This document shows, piece by piece, positions 9,804 to 18,841 of a DNA stretch of 64,000 bases. Origin of the DNA: Clostridia bacterium (lineage in GTDB: Bacteria; Bacillota; Clostridia; Christensenellales; UBA3700); NCBI GenBank assembly GCA_029061605.1, contig JAIDRT010000055.1, positions 1 to 64,000 of the forward strand, given 5' to 3'. Both the position numbers and the translations under genes were made by a program. Each line of letters starts with the position of its first letter. Within the stretch, counting starts at the first letter, position 1. Under the pieces are notes generated by a model, which was given only the letters and a program-made list of their open reading frames with translations, did not search any database and was not told where the DNA came from.

Positions 9804-10649
9804 ATGATAAAAAGAGCAATTTTATTTGGCGGAAGAGCCATTGTGAGCATTTTGGATACGACTTCCACTGTGAGGGAGGCTGTAAAAATACACGGATTTT
9901 CCACACCTGTTGCTATGGCAATGGGCAAGGCGTTGACGGTGGCTGCGTTTATGAGCGCAGGCTTCAAGGGCGCTGGCAACAAACTGACGCTTATTATCGA
10001 CGGTGACGGCGAGGGCGGCAAGATGGTGCTGTGCGGAGACTTTGGCGCAAAGGTCAGAGGATATATTCAAAATCCCCAGGCTTGCGAGGGACGGCAGGCA
10101 AGCGTATCTGACGTCGTTGGCAAAAACGGATCGCTCAGCGTCATCAAAGACTTTGGACTTAAAGAGCCGTATAACGGACTTTCTCAAATTGTCAACGGCA
10201 ATATTGACGAAGATTTTGCCTATTATTTCACAACTTCAGAACAACTTCCGTCGGCAGTGGCTTTGGGCGTAAAAATGCAAGAGGGCAATTGCGTCAAAGC
10301 AGGCGGAATCGTCGTTCAGCCTATGCCCAACTGTTCAGAAGAAGAGATTTTTATTTTGCAAGACATAGTTTCCAATTTTACAGACGTAGCGTCGCTTTTG
10401 TGCGAAAAAAGTCCTGAGGAGATAATGGATTTTTATTTCGCTCATTTTGAGATTTCTCATTTGCCCGATATATACGAAGAATATAAATGCAGTTGTTCGC
10501 GCAATAGAATTGAAGAGATGTTGCTCACGCTGGGTAAAAAAGAAGCGCTCGAAATAGTTGAGACGCAAGGACAAATACAAGTCGGTTGCGAATTTTGCAA
10601 CAGTAAGTACGTCTTTACAAAAGCAGACGTGCAAAGGATGTTCAAATGA
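9804..10649 (+). CDS. hslO: Hsp33 redox-regulated chaperonin
   Basis: Zinc motif 'CSCS...GCEFCNSKYVF'; 'GGIVVQPMP'. Confidence 0.95.
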   Translation: MIKRAILFGGRAIVSILDTTSTVREAVKIHGFSTPVAMAMGKALTVAAFMSAGFKGAGNKLTLIIDGDGEGGKMVLCGDFGAKVRGYIQNPQACEGRQASVSDVVGKNGSLSVIKDFGLKEPYNGLSQIVNGNIDEDFAYYFTTSEQLPSAVALGVKMQEGNCVKAGGIVVQPMPNCSEEEIFILQDIVSNFTDVASLLCEKSPEEIMDFYFAHFEISHLPDIYEEYKCSCSRNRIEEMLLTLGKKEALEIVETQGQIQVGCEFCNSKYVFTKADVQRMFK

Positions 10650-12463
10650 TAAAGTTTCCAACTACGATAAGTGAATATACCGACGGCAAGTTGTGGCGTC
10701 AGGGAGTGGATGAGAGTATTGCAAGGCGCATACTCGTAGATTTGCATAAGATTGAAGACAAGCAAGAACTTGATCTGCGCAAAATGTATTTGGCACACTT
10801 TTACTGCCAAATTGGGGAATACAGGCTCGCAACGACGCTTGCAAAAGGCTTTTTGCTTGAAAATAAGTTTGTCGACGACGCAGTTGCGCTGATAAAGAAA
10901 ATTTGCATAGAAGACAGAGATATAGAGACGTTTGCCCGACTAGTCAAGTTGATGGATAATCTCTATCACGGCAAACCTCCGCTCAGTTTCTTTGACGACG
11001 TAGACGGCGACGAGTTGCTTATGGCGTTTGAAGAAAACAAGGATACTGGCAAAGGACAGGTCGTTTACAACGCGGGTATGGCTGAGTATTATCAAAACGG
11101 CAAATTGATTTTTTCCGTTGAGGATAAGAATTATGAGGCGTTTGTCAAAGATTCTGCTGCAAGATTCTTTTTGTCAGAAAGTCAGCCCGAAAGCGCTTTG
11201 GAACTTCTTTTGACTTTAAAACTTTCAAAACTCAAGCCTGATATAAAAATGTTTTGTCACCAGACATTTGTGCGAGCGTACTGTATGTTGGAGCAGTATA
11301 AAGAAGCCTATGATTACAGCGTATTGCTGATGGACAACGGCGTATATATTCCGGAAATGACAGATATATTCGTATATCTTTACAGAGAGAAATCTCCACA
11401 CTTTGAAAGAATGAGAGAATTTCTTGTGAATTACAAGCAATTTGGTAGCATTCAACTTGGCGATATGCATTCGCTTGCAAGAGATATAGACGACGAGGAC
11501 TTTTGGAAAAGAATTTATGTAGGCAATCCCATTGATTCGTCGGACATAAGCGAAGAGACTTATCTTTTCAAGGGAATACTTGCTTTCAATAGGCAAGAAT
11601 ATCAATTGGCGGAAAGGCTGTTCAGTCAAGCGACGGCGATATATGGGCGTTTTGGCAAGGCTAGTTTATTCAAATATTATCTTGACTGTTTTCAAAAGAA
11701 ACTCAAGAAAAATCCTATCGTAGACGATATGCCTTGCGAGTTGTTTACTGCGCGTATAGACGAAATATACAGTTTTATTGACAAAAAACTGCTTTCAAAA
11801 CTCAAGAAGTGCTTGAGCAGAGAGGACTTTGTCAAGAATTTTGACGACAATATTTTAGAGATAGACAATATGCTTTCAGGCGTATCGGCAAAGGTCTCCG
11901 ACTTAGTCGATATTGTCAACAGAGTATACAAAATGAATTTCACCCCTGTCTGCGAACTTATAAAAAAGGTCATTGTAGACAGTGAATACAACGTGTTTAT
12001 TCGCGCGATATGCCTTGCAAATTTTATGATGTACAGCAATCAAAAGAAGTTTATAATAGGCAAAAATATCTACGAAAATCCTTTTGTAAAAAGACTTAAA
12101 TTCAATCTTGACGGAGACAAAGCGTCTTTTGCCTACGGCATTGCAATATATATCGCGTTGTCAATTCTTGAGGGGATAGAAAATGATGCGTTGAAGAAAG
12201 AATGCGACATTCTCAATAAGATATCTTCCAAGGCAAAAGGAGATTATTCGCAGATAACTCCGCTTGCCGTATTTGGCGTGCTGATTGCTTATTTCAGCCA
12301 AGAAAAAGTCCATTATGACAAAGATATCGTCAAAAAGCGCGAAGTAAAGGTGTTTGCGCAGGCTTATGCGGTTGACGGAGATTTCTTTGGAGACAACGGC
12401 GTTGGTGAAATTGACGACGAAGACGTCTTTGACTTTTTTAGATACTGTCTTGAGATACTTTAA
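10646..12463 (+). CDS. Hypothetical TPR-like repeat protein (605 aa)
   Basis: ATGA overlap with hslO; helical TPR-like segments ('YLFKGILAFNRQEYQLAERLFSQATAIYGRFGKA'). Confidence 0.7.
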   Translation: MIKFPTTISEYTDGKLWRQGVDESIARRILVDLHKIEDKQELDLRKMYLAHFYCQIGEYRLATTLAKGFLLENKFVDDAVALIKKICIEDRDIETFARLVKLMDNLYHGKPPLSFFDDVDGDELLMAFEENKDTGKGQVVYNAGMAEYYQNGKLIFSVEDKNYEAFVKDSAARFFLSESQPESALELLLTLKLSKLKPDIKMFCHQTFVRAYCMLEQYKEAYDYSVLLMDNGVYIPEMTDIFVYLYREKSPHFERMREFLVNYKQFGSIQLGDMHSLARDIDDEDFWKRIYVGNPIDSSDISEETYLFKGILAFNRQEYQLAERLFSQATAIYGRFGKASLFKYYLDCFQKKLKKNPIVDDMPCELFTARIDEIYSFIDKKLLSKLKKCLSREDFVKNFDDNILEIDNMLSGVSAKVSDLVDIVNRVYKMNFTPVCELIKKVIVDSEYNVFIRAICLANFMMYSNQKKFIIGKNIYENPFVKRLKFNLDGDKASFAYGIAIYIALSILEGIENDALKKECDILNKISSKAKGDYSQITPLAVFGVLIAYFSQEKVHYDKDIVKKREVKVFAQAYAVDGDFFGDNGVGEIDDEDVFDFFRYCLEIL

Positions 12464-12554
12464 ATATTTATTTAATTAATTTTATTGCGAAAGCATATCA
12501 ATTGTGTTATAATATATCAGTAAAATTGTTGCCATTTGGCATAAGAGAGGTTTT

Positions 12555-15500
12555 ATGATATTCAAAAGAATGGAAGCATTCGGTTTTAAATCGTTTGCAG
12601 ACAAAATTGACGTTCCGCTCAACGAGGGTATTACGGCTATCGTAGGTCCAAACGGTTGCGGAAAATCAAACGTCGTCGACGCAATCAGATGGGTGCTTGG
12701 AGAACAGAGCGCCAAGACGTTGCGCGGTAAGAATATGCAAGACGTCATTTTTAAAGGTACGGCAATTCGTAAAGAACTGTCATTTTGCGAGGTATCTTTG
12801 ACGTTTGACAACACGTCCAGAGTGTTTGATTATGACGTAGACGAATTGATTTTGTCCAGAAAGTTGTATCGCTCAGGAGACAGCGAGTATTTTATCAACG
12901 GCGCGCAAAGCAGACGTATTGATATTCAGAACGTTATTCGCAACACTGGCCTTGGAAAAGAAGGCTACAGTATTGTCGGACAGGGCAGAATAAATGAGAT
13001 TATCAATGCTAAGCCGGAAAACAGAAGAGCCATATTCGAAGATGCCGCAGGCGTATTAGGCTTTAAGAAAAACAAAAAAGAAGCAGAAAAGAAACTTGCC
13101 GAAACTCAAGCCAATCTCAATCAAATCAGAATTGCAAAAGACACGATGGAAGATCAGCGAAATACATTGGAGCGTCAGAGCAACGACGCGCGTAACTATC
13201 TCAATATTAGAGACAGGCTGAGAGCGTTGGATGCCAACGAATATATATATCAATTTGAAAATCACGAGAGCAACAAGAATAAGATAGAGACTAGGTTGCA
13301 AGGCTGTATTGAAGAATATAATCAAAAATATCTTGAGAACGTAAACTACGGCGAAGAATACAACAAAAGACAGATAGAATTGCACAACGTAGACGTCAAG
13401 ATCGACAAGATGAAGGACAAACTCACAGAGATAGCAGTCAAGACTGAATCAGTCAAAGGTCAAGGAATGAACTTGCAAGAGAGGCTCAACTCTCTCAATA
13501 CCCAAAAGCAAGACTGTCTCCAAAGACTTGTTCAAAGCGAAAAATCTCTTGAAGATAAGAATGCAGAACTCAAGACGGCGCAAGAGCATTGCAATATGGC
13601 AATGGAAGATAAGCGCGAGGCTGACAGAGAATTTGCCTCTTGCAACAAAGAGTACGTTTCGCTCGTCGAAGAGTTGGTTGATAGAGATAAAAAGATAAAG
13701 GACGCCAATCAAGAACTTATCAATGCCGTTACGCAAGAGGGCGAGACAAAAGTAGATATAGGTAAGTTGACTACGCAAAAAGAGTTTATTCTCAACCGTA
13801 TTGCAGAACTCAACGCTGAGATCACTGAATACGACAAGCAGATAAAAGAACTGGAAGGTCTCAAGAGAGAGCACGAAAAGGTGCTTATCAGCAAGAGAAA
13901 CGACCTCAATAGACTTGGCATAAGCCGTAACGAAGTCTTGAGCGAGATAAGAGGGCTCAAAGAAGAATTAGACGTTGCGAGAAGCCGTTATGGCGAAATC
14001 AACGTCAGTATATCGGCTTGCAAACAGCAGATTGAGACCTATAAGAACTTCAAGAAAGAATACGGCGCTTTTGGCAATGCTGTCAAACTTTTGATGGGTG
14101 ATAGGGAGCATAACGAGCAACTTCAAGAGAGAATCGAAGGCGTTGTCGTAGATCTTGTCAAGGTTCCTAAAGAATACGAGACGGCAATAGAAGTTGCAAT
14201 AGGCGGCGGTCTTCAAAACATCGTTGTTGAAAACGAAGAGGACGCTAAATACATAATCAATTATATTAGAGAAAGGCAGTACGGCAGATTGACTTTCTTG
14301 CCGCTCACGAGCGTAAAGAGAAGAGATTTGCCAAGAGAACTTTCTGGTATTTTGAGAGAAAGGGGTTGCATTGGGCTTGCCGACCAATTGGTGGGTTACG
14401 ACAAAAGGTACAGCAACGTGTTCTCCAACTTGCTTGGCGGAACTATAATCGTAGATACTTTGGACAATGCTACGGCTATAGCGAGGAAGTATAGATACTC
14501 TGTCAAGATTGTCACTTTGCAAGGCGACTTGCTCAGCACGGGCGGTTCAATTACCGGCGGTTCAAGAAGGGGTAATACTACAAAAGCACTGTCTTACGAG
14601 CGTATTATTGAAGAGAACGAGAAGTTGTTGCAAAAACTTGTTGACGAAAAGAGCAAGATTGAGAAAAAACTTTCTTCTGCGGATGACGACTTGGCGGACT
14701 ATGAAGAGCAGTTGGAGGGATATACTGAGGATATCAAAAACGCTCAAGTCTTGGTTGCCACTGAAAATGGAAAACTAGATAAGGTTGAGACTAATATCAA
14801 AATCAATCTGGACGCGTTGAACGAGCGAATGGCTTCAAGAAAAGAGTTTGAAGACAGATTGACGAGCATAGACAATGCATTGCAAATTCTCGGAGAAAAA
14901 GGCAAAGATTTCAGCGAAGTCAAGTTGAACGTCGATTCGCTTGCGTCAAAGACGAGAGAAGAATACGAGGCTAAGACTCGTTTGAGAGACGAGTTGAGCG
15001 AAAAACTTGCGCTGTTGAGAGTGCGTTGCGGAACTTTGCAGACGACGATTGACAATGATCAAGAGAATATCGTGAGACTTACTAATGAGATAGAAGCGCT
15101 TTCACAAGAGAGAACTTCTCAACGCGAAAATCTAGGTAATTTGCAAAATATTATAGCCGATTTGACCAATAACAAGACCGTCGAGTTGCCTGAGAAGTAT
15201 CAAAAACAGTATGACGAATTAAGCGAGCAAATCAAAGAATCTGCGTTGTACAAGGATAAACTCAACGAATTGTTGCAAGAACTCATTGCCAAAAAGGATG
15301 AGTCGGGCAAGGATCTTATTGCTATCAATGAACGCAAAGTCAAGTGCGAAAATGATCTTTCTAGAATAGAAGAATCTATGAACGCTATGCAAGCCAAGAT
15401 GAGAGAAGAATATGATCTTGACTATGAAAAGGCGTTGCCGTTGCGTTTTGCTGATTTTGATATAAACACTTGCAGACAGGAAATTCGCCAACTTACAAAG

Positions 15501-16145
15501 GCGAAAAAGGATTTGGGCAGCGTCAACCTTGAGTCGATTGAAGACTTTAAGATAGTTGACGAGAAATATCAAACGCACGTGTCTCAAATTAACGACCTTG
15601 AGAATACTTATAACGATTTGACTAAGATTATAGCGCAATTATCAAAGCAAATTCTCGACCAATTCAATACTGAATTTGCCAAGATAAGCAAAAATTTTGA
15701 AATCATATTCAAAGAACTTTTCGGCGGCGGCAATGGCAAACTCGTTATATTACCGCCTGAGGAAGGACAGTCAGAACTTGACGCAGGTATAGAGATAATG
15801 GCAGAGCCTCCGGGCAAGAAATTGCAATCCATCACACTTTTGAGCGGTGGTGAAACGGCGCTTACAGCAATGGCAATTCTCTTTGCTATATTGCGACTTA
15901 AAGCAATGCCTTTCTGTATACTGGACGAAATAGAGGCTGCGCTTGACGATGCCAACGTAGGCGTGTTTGCGCAATACCTCAAGAGATTTAGTGACGAGAC
16001 GCAATTTATCGTCATCACTCACCGTAAGCCTACGATGGAACTTGCAGACAGACTTTATGGTGTTACGATGCAGGAAAAAGGCGTATCTAAAGTCGTTGCG
16101 GTTAACCTTGCGGATGCAGTGAAACAAGCCGATCCAAATGCTTAA
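12555..16145 (+). CDS. smc: Chromosome segregation protein SMC
   Basis: Walker A 'IVGPNGCGKSNVVDAIRWVLGEQSAKTLRG'; ABC signature 'LLSGGETALTAMAILFAILRLKAMPFCILDEIEAALDDANV'; coiled coil and hinge. Confidence 0.98.
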   Translation: MIFKRMEAFGFKSFADKIDVPLNEGITAIVGPNGCGKSNVVDAIRWVLGEQSAKTLRGKNMQDVIFKGTAIRKELSFCEVSLTFDNTSRVFDYDVDELILSRKLYRSGDSEYFINGAQSRRIDIQNVIRNTGLGKEGYSIVGQGRINEIINAKPENRRAIFEDAAGVLGFKKNKKEAEKKLAETQANLNQIRIAKDTMEDQRNTLERQSNDARNYLNIRDRLRALDANEYIYQFENHESNKNKIETRLQGCIEEYNQKYLENVNYGEEYNKRQIELHNVDVKIDKMKDKLTEIAVKTESVKGQGMNLQERLNSLNTQKQDCLQRLVQSEKSLEDKNAELKTAQEHCNMAMEDKREADREFASCNKEYVSLVEELVDRDKKIKDANQELINAVTQEGETKVDIGKLTTQKEFILNRIAELNAEITEYDKQIKELEGLKREHEKVLISKRNDLNRLGISRNEVLSEIRGLKEELDVARSRYGEINVSISACKQQIETYKNFKKEYGAFGNAVKLLMGDREHNEQLQERIEGVVVDLVKVPKEYETAIEVAIGGGLQNIVVENEEDAKYIINYIRERQYGRLTFLPLTSVKRRDLPRELSGILRERGCIGLADQLVGYDKRYSNVFSNLLGGTIIVDTLDNATAIARKYRYSVKIVTLQGDLLSTGGSITGGSRRGNTTKALSYERIIEENEKLLQKLVDEKSKIEKKLSSADDDLADYEEQLEGYTEDIKNAQVLVATENGKLDKVETNIKINLDALNERMASRKEFEDRLTSIDNALQILGEKGKDFSEVKLNVDSLASKTREEYEAKTRLRDELSEKLALLRVRCGTLQTTIDNDQENIVRLTNEIEALSQERTSQRENLGNLQNIIADLTNNKTVELPEKYQKQYDELSEQIKESALYKDKLNELLQELIAKKDESGKDLIAINERKVKCENDLSRIEESMNAMQAKMREEYDLDYEKALPLRFADFDINTCRQEIRQLTKAKKDLGSVNLESIEDFKIVDEKYQTHVSQINDLENTYNDLTKIIAQLSKQILDQFNTEFAKISKNFEIIFKELFGGGNGKLVILPPEEGQSELDAGIEIMAEPPGKKLQSITLLSGGETALTAMAILFAILRLKAMPFCILDEIEAALDDANVGVFAQYLKRFSDETQFIVITHRKPTMELADRLYGVTMQEKGVSKVVAVNLADAVKQADPNA

Positions 16146-16149
16146 TGAG

Positions 16150-16318
16150 AGGTTCGGCTCAAAGATAGGCTAGGCAAATCTAAAAAATATCTTTTCCGCC
16201 AATACAGCCATTGGCTCACGCCAATGTACAGCAAGTACGACGACGCTCGTCAATGGCTATCTTGACGAAAAATCTACAATTTTATATTTTGCCTATCTCT
16301 CTTCTCGCCAAACGAATT
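16150..16318. repeat. Long imperfect hairpin element with GTAC-AGCAA-GTAC apex
   Basis: Left arm ..tctaaaaaatatcttttccgccaatacagccattggc..gtac-agcaa-gtac..gtcaatggctatcttgacgaaaaatcta..tctcttctcgccaaac; starts 4 nt after the smc stop. Confidence 0.7.
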
Positions 16319-16382
16319 GAGGTTGATAGAGTAAAATATAATTATTCTCCGCGCTCGTGTGTTACGTTAAGACAATATGATA

Positions 16383-16423
16383 CGTCATTCTGAGCGTAGC
16401 GTAGCGAAGTCGAAGAATCTAAA
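16383..16423. repeat. Intergenic repeat arm (cgtcattctgagcg..gaagtcgaagaatct)
   Basis: Matches the right arm of the 107-bp element. Confidence 0.75.
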
Positions 16424-16450
16424 CAAAAAATAACCAAAAAGGAGACGTTT

Positions 16451-17344
16451 ATGGGATTTTTTGATAAACTTATAAAGGGTTTAAAGCGTACTAAAGAGGC
16501 GTTTTCCAAGAAGATATATCAACTTTTTTCTGGCAGAGAACTTAATGACGAATTTTATGAGGAGTTGGAGAATACTCTAATAACCTCTGATTTGGGAGTT
16601 GAAGCCACTGAGCAAATTATTGAGGAGTTTAAAGACGCGTGCTTTAAGAAGAAGATAAAAAAGACTGACGATGCAAAGGATTTGCTCAAAAGCATAATGA
16701 TAGACGCAATCAACTATGATATAGAAGAATATTCTTATCCTCTTGTCATTTTGGTTGCAGGAGTTAACGGCGTCGGTAAGACTACGGCGCTTGGCAAACT
16801 TGCCAAGTATTTCCGCAATAAGGGCAAGAGCGTAGTTTTAGCCGCTGCAGATACGTTTAGAGCCGCCGCAGGCGAGCAACTGGAAGTATGGGCAGACAGA
16901 GCCAAAGTGCGTATTATCAAGCACGACGAAGGTAGCGATCCAGGCGCTGTTGTATTTGACGCGATCAAGTCGGCAAAGGCAAAGGGTACTGACGTAGTTT
17001 TGATAGACACGGCAGGTAGACTTCAAAATAAGAAAAACCTTATGAATGAACTCGGCAAAATCAATAAAGTTGTTGAAAGAGAATATCCTGAGGCAGATTA
17101 CCGCACTTATATAGTCATAGACGCGACTACCGGTCAAAACGCTTTGTCGCAAGTCGAGGCTTTTGACGAAATTATAGATATGGATGGAATTATCCTCAAC
17201 AAACTTGACGGCACGGCAAAAGGCGGAGTGGTCTTTGCAATATCAGTTGAGAAAGAATTGCCAGTGTGCTTTATTGGCGTAGGAGAGGGTATAGACGATC
17301 TGCTTGAGTTTGACGCCAAGTTCTTTATTGACGAGTTGTTCTAG
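16451..17344 (+). CDS. ftsY: Signal recognition particle receptor FtsY
   Basis: NG-domain motifs 'GVNGVGKTTALGKLA', 'DTFRAAAGEQL', 'DTAGRLQNKKNLMNEL', 'LDGTAKGG'. Confidence 0.97.
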   Translation: MGFFDKLIKGLKRTKEAFSKKIYQLFSGRELNDEFYEELENTLITSDLGVEATEQIIEEFKDACFKKKIKKTDDAKDLLKSIMIDAINYDIEEYSYPLVILVAGVNGVGKTTALGKLAKYFRNKGKSVVLAAADTFRAAAGEQLEVWADRAKVRIIKHDEGSDPGAVVFDAIKSAKAKGTDVVLIDTAGRLQNKKNLMNELGKINKVVEREYPEADYRTYIVIDATTGQNALSQVEAFDEIIDMDGIILNKLDGTAKGGVVFAISVEKELPVCFIGVGEGIDDLLEFDAKFFIDELF

Positions 17345-17403
17345 TATTGAGTTTGTTTGATGTTGAGAATTTTAATTTATTATATCAACACATATCAAGG
17401 GAA

Positions 17404-17441
17404 AGACGGTATTTGAACATTGTTCAAATACCGTCTTTTAA
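17404..17441 (+). terminator. Intrinsic terminator after ftsY
   Basis: agacggtatttgaacattgttcaaataccgtctttta. Confidence 0.8.
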
Positions 17442-17468
17442 AATATAAATTATGATAAGGGATTAATT

Positions 17469-18467
17469 ATGAAGAGCAAGACTAAGTATTTTTTGAATAA
17501 AGAGCAGATCATCAAGATATTCGACAAGGCGAATTTGGGGGAATTAGAGAGTTATTACCCATTGGGCGCAGGTGAATTCAACTCAGTGTATAGTGTAAGG
17601 ATAAAAGATGCGGAATATGTACTAAAGATTGCTCCTCGTGACGGTCAAAGAGTGTTAACTTATGAAAAAGATATGCTTGCCATTGAAATTAAATGGTACA
17701 ACAGAATTTTCGAAAATACAGATATCAGAGTTCCTAGGATATATTTTAGCGATTTCTCAAGAGAAATAATTGACGCTCCTTACTTTATAATGGAAAAACT
17801 GAACGGTGTTCAATTAGATAAAATTGAGTCAAATTCTAATGATTATACGAATAATAGTCCTACTGCAAAACTTGCTCAAATGGCGGCGCAGATACATAAG
17901 GTGAAGAATAATAAGTATGGCTATGAGCAAAATTCTTTGCAAGACAATTGGTATCTTGCAATTAGATATATGACAGAGAATTTAATAAATGATGCCAAGT
18001 CAAAAGGGCATAAGTGTAGACGCGGAATAAGATTGTTGGGATATATTGACAAATTTAAATCTATATTAGAAAATGTTCCTTGCTGTATGGTCAACTTTGA
18101 CTTATGGGCGCCCAACGTAATATGCGAAAAAATGGTAGATGGCAGTTATAATTATGCTTGGATAGACCCAGAGCGCACTTTTTGGGGCGATTACGTTGCA
18201 GATTTTGTCGCTTTGGAATTTGGTAAATGCCTTAAGGATAAGAAGATTTCAATAGAATCATATAATCTTGTTGCAGATAAGCCTTTAGTTGTGACAGATC
18301 AACTCAAAGTTAGATATTATGTAGCCGAGGCATATATTGCCTTAATACAAGAAGTTGAGAAATATTATAGATATACTATATTTAGTTTTGGTTGGTACAG
18401 GAACGTTGTTTCTGCAAAACTAATATTTAACCGCGCTTTTAAGTTTTTGCAAAGTGTTCAACTTTAA
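17469..18467 (+). CDS. Aminoglycoside phosphotransferase-like (APH/choline kinase family) protein
   Basis: 'SVYSVRIKDAEYVLKIAP' Gly/Lys loop; catalytic 'MVNFDLWAPNVI' and 'WIDPERTFWGDYVADFVALE'. Confidence 0.85.
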   Translation: MKSKTKYFLNKEQIIKIFDKANLGELESYYPLGAGEFNSVYSVRIKDAEYVLKIAPRDGQRVLTYEKDMLAIEIKWYNRIFENTDIRVPRIYFSDFSREIIDAPYFIMEKLNGVQLDKIESNSNDYTNNSPTAKLAQMAAQIHKVKNNKYGYEQNSLQDNWYLAIRYMTENLINDAKSKGHKCRRGIRLLGYIDKFKSILENVPCCMVNFDLWAPNVICEKMVDGSYNYAWIDPERTFWGDYVADFVALEFGKCLKDKKISIESYNLVADKPLVVTDQLKVRYYVAEAYIALIQEVEKYYRYTIFSFGWYRNVVSAKLIFNRAFKFLQSVQL

Positions 18468-18535
18468 TTTTTTGTTATTATAAATCTATTGTAACAATGC
18501 GGAATGAGTATTGAACACTGTTCAATTTATTGATT

Positions 18536-18742
18536 TTAATCCTCAAGTCCTAAAAGATAATCTGATGACTCATTAAAATATTTAGCGACAAGATAAATAT
18601 TTTCCGCCGTTGGTTGAACTTTGCCAGTAGACCAATCGGAAATACTTGCAACGGAAACTCCTATTGCTCTTGCAAGCGCTCTCTTGGATAAATTATTAAT
18701 TTTAAGCAGTTCGGTTAGTCTTTGAGGAAATAAATTTTTCAT
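18536..18742 (-). CDS. XRE/Cro-family HTH regulator (68 aa)
   Basis: 'RLTELLKINNLSKRALARAIGVSVASISDWSTGKVQPTAENIYLVAKYFNESSDYLLGLED'. Confidence 0.9.
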   Translation of the reverse strand: MKNLFPQRLTELLKINNLSKRALARAIGVSVASISDWSTGKVQPTAENIYLVAKYFNESSDYLLGLED

Positions 18743-18750
18743 ATTGTTAG

Positions 18751-18805
18751 TGTAAGATATATCTTACATTTTTGCTTGACTGTTCGATATATCTAACAGT
18801 ATAAT
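18751..18805 (+). promoter_or_regulatory. Divergent regulatory region: two palindromic operators and a sigma-A promoter
   Basis: TGTAAGATATATCTTACA (18751-18768, perfect) and TGTTCGATATATCTAACA (18781-18798); -35 TTGACT 18776-18781, 18-nt spacer, -10 TATAAT 18800-18805. Confidence 0.8.
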
Positions 18806-18841
18806 AGACTTATTCAAAAAAATTTATAAGGAGTAAATCAA

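Noticed and set aside
17413-17427. LexA/SOS box (GAACATTGTTC)
   Set aside because: Firmicutes LexA sites need a GAAC-N4-GTTC spacing; this has N3 and lies in a terminator stem.
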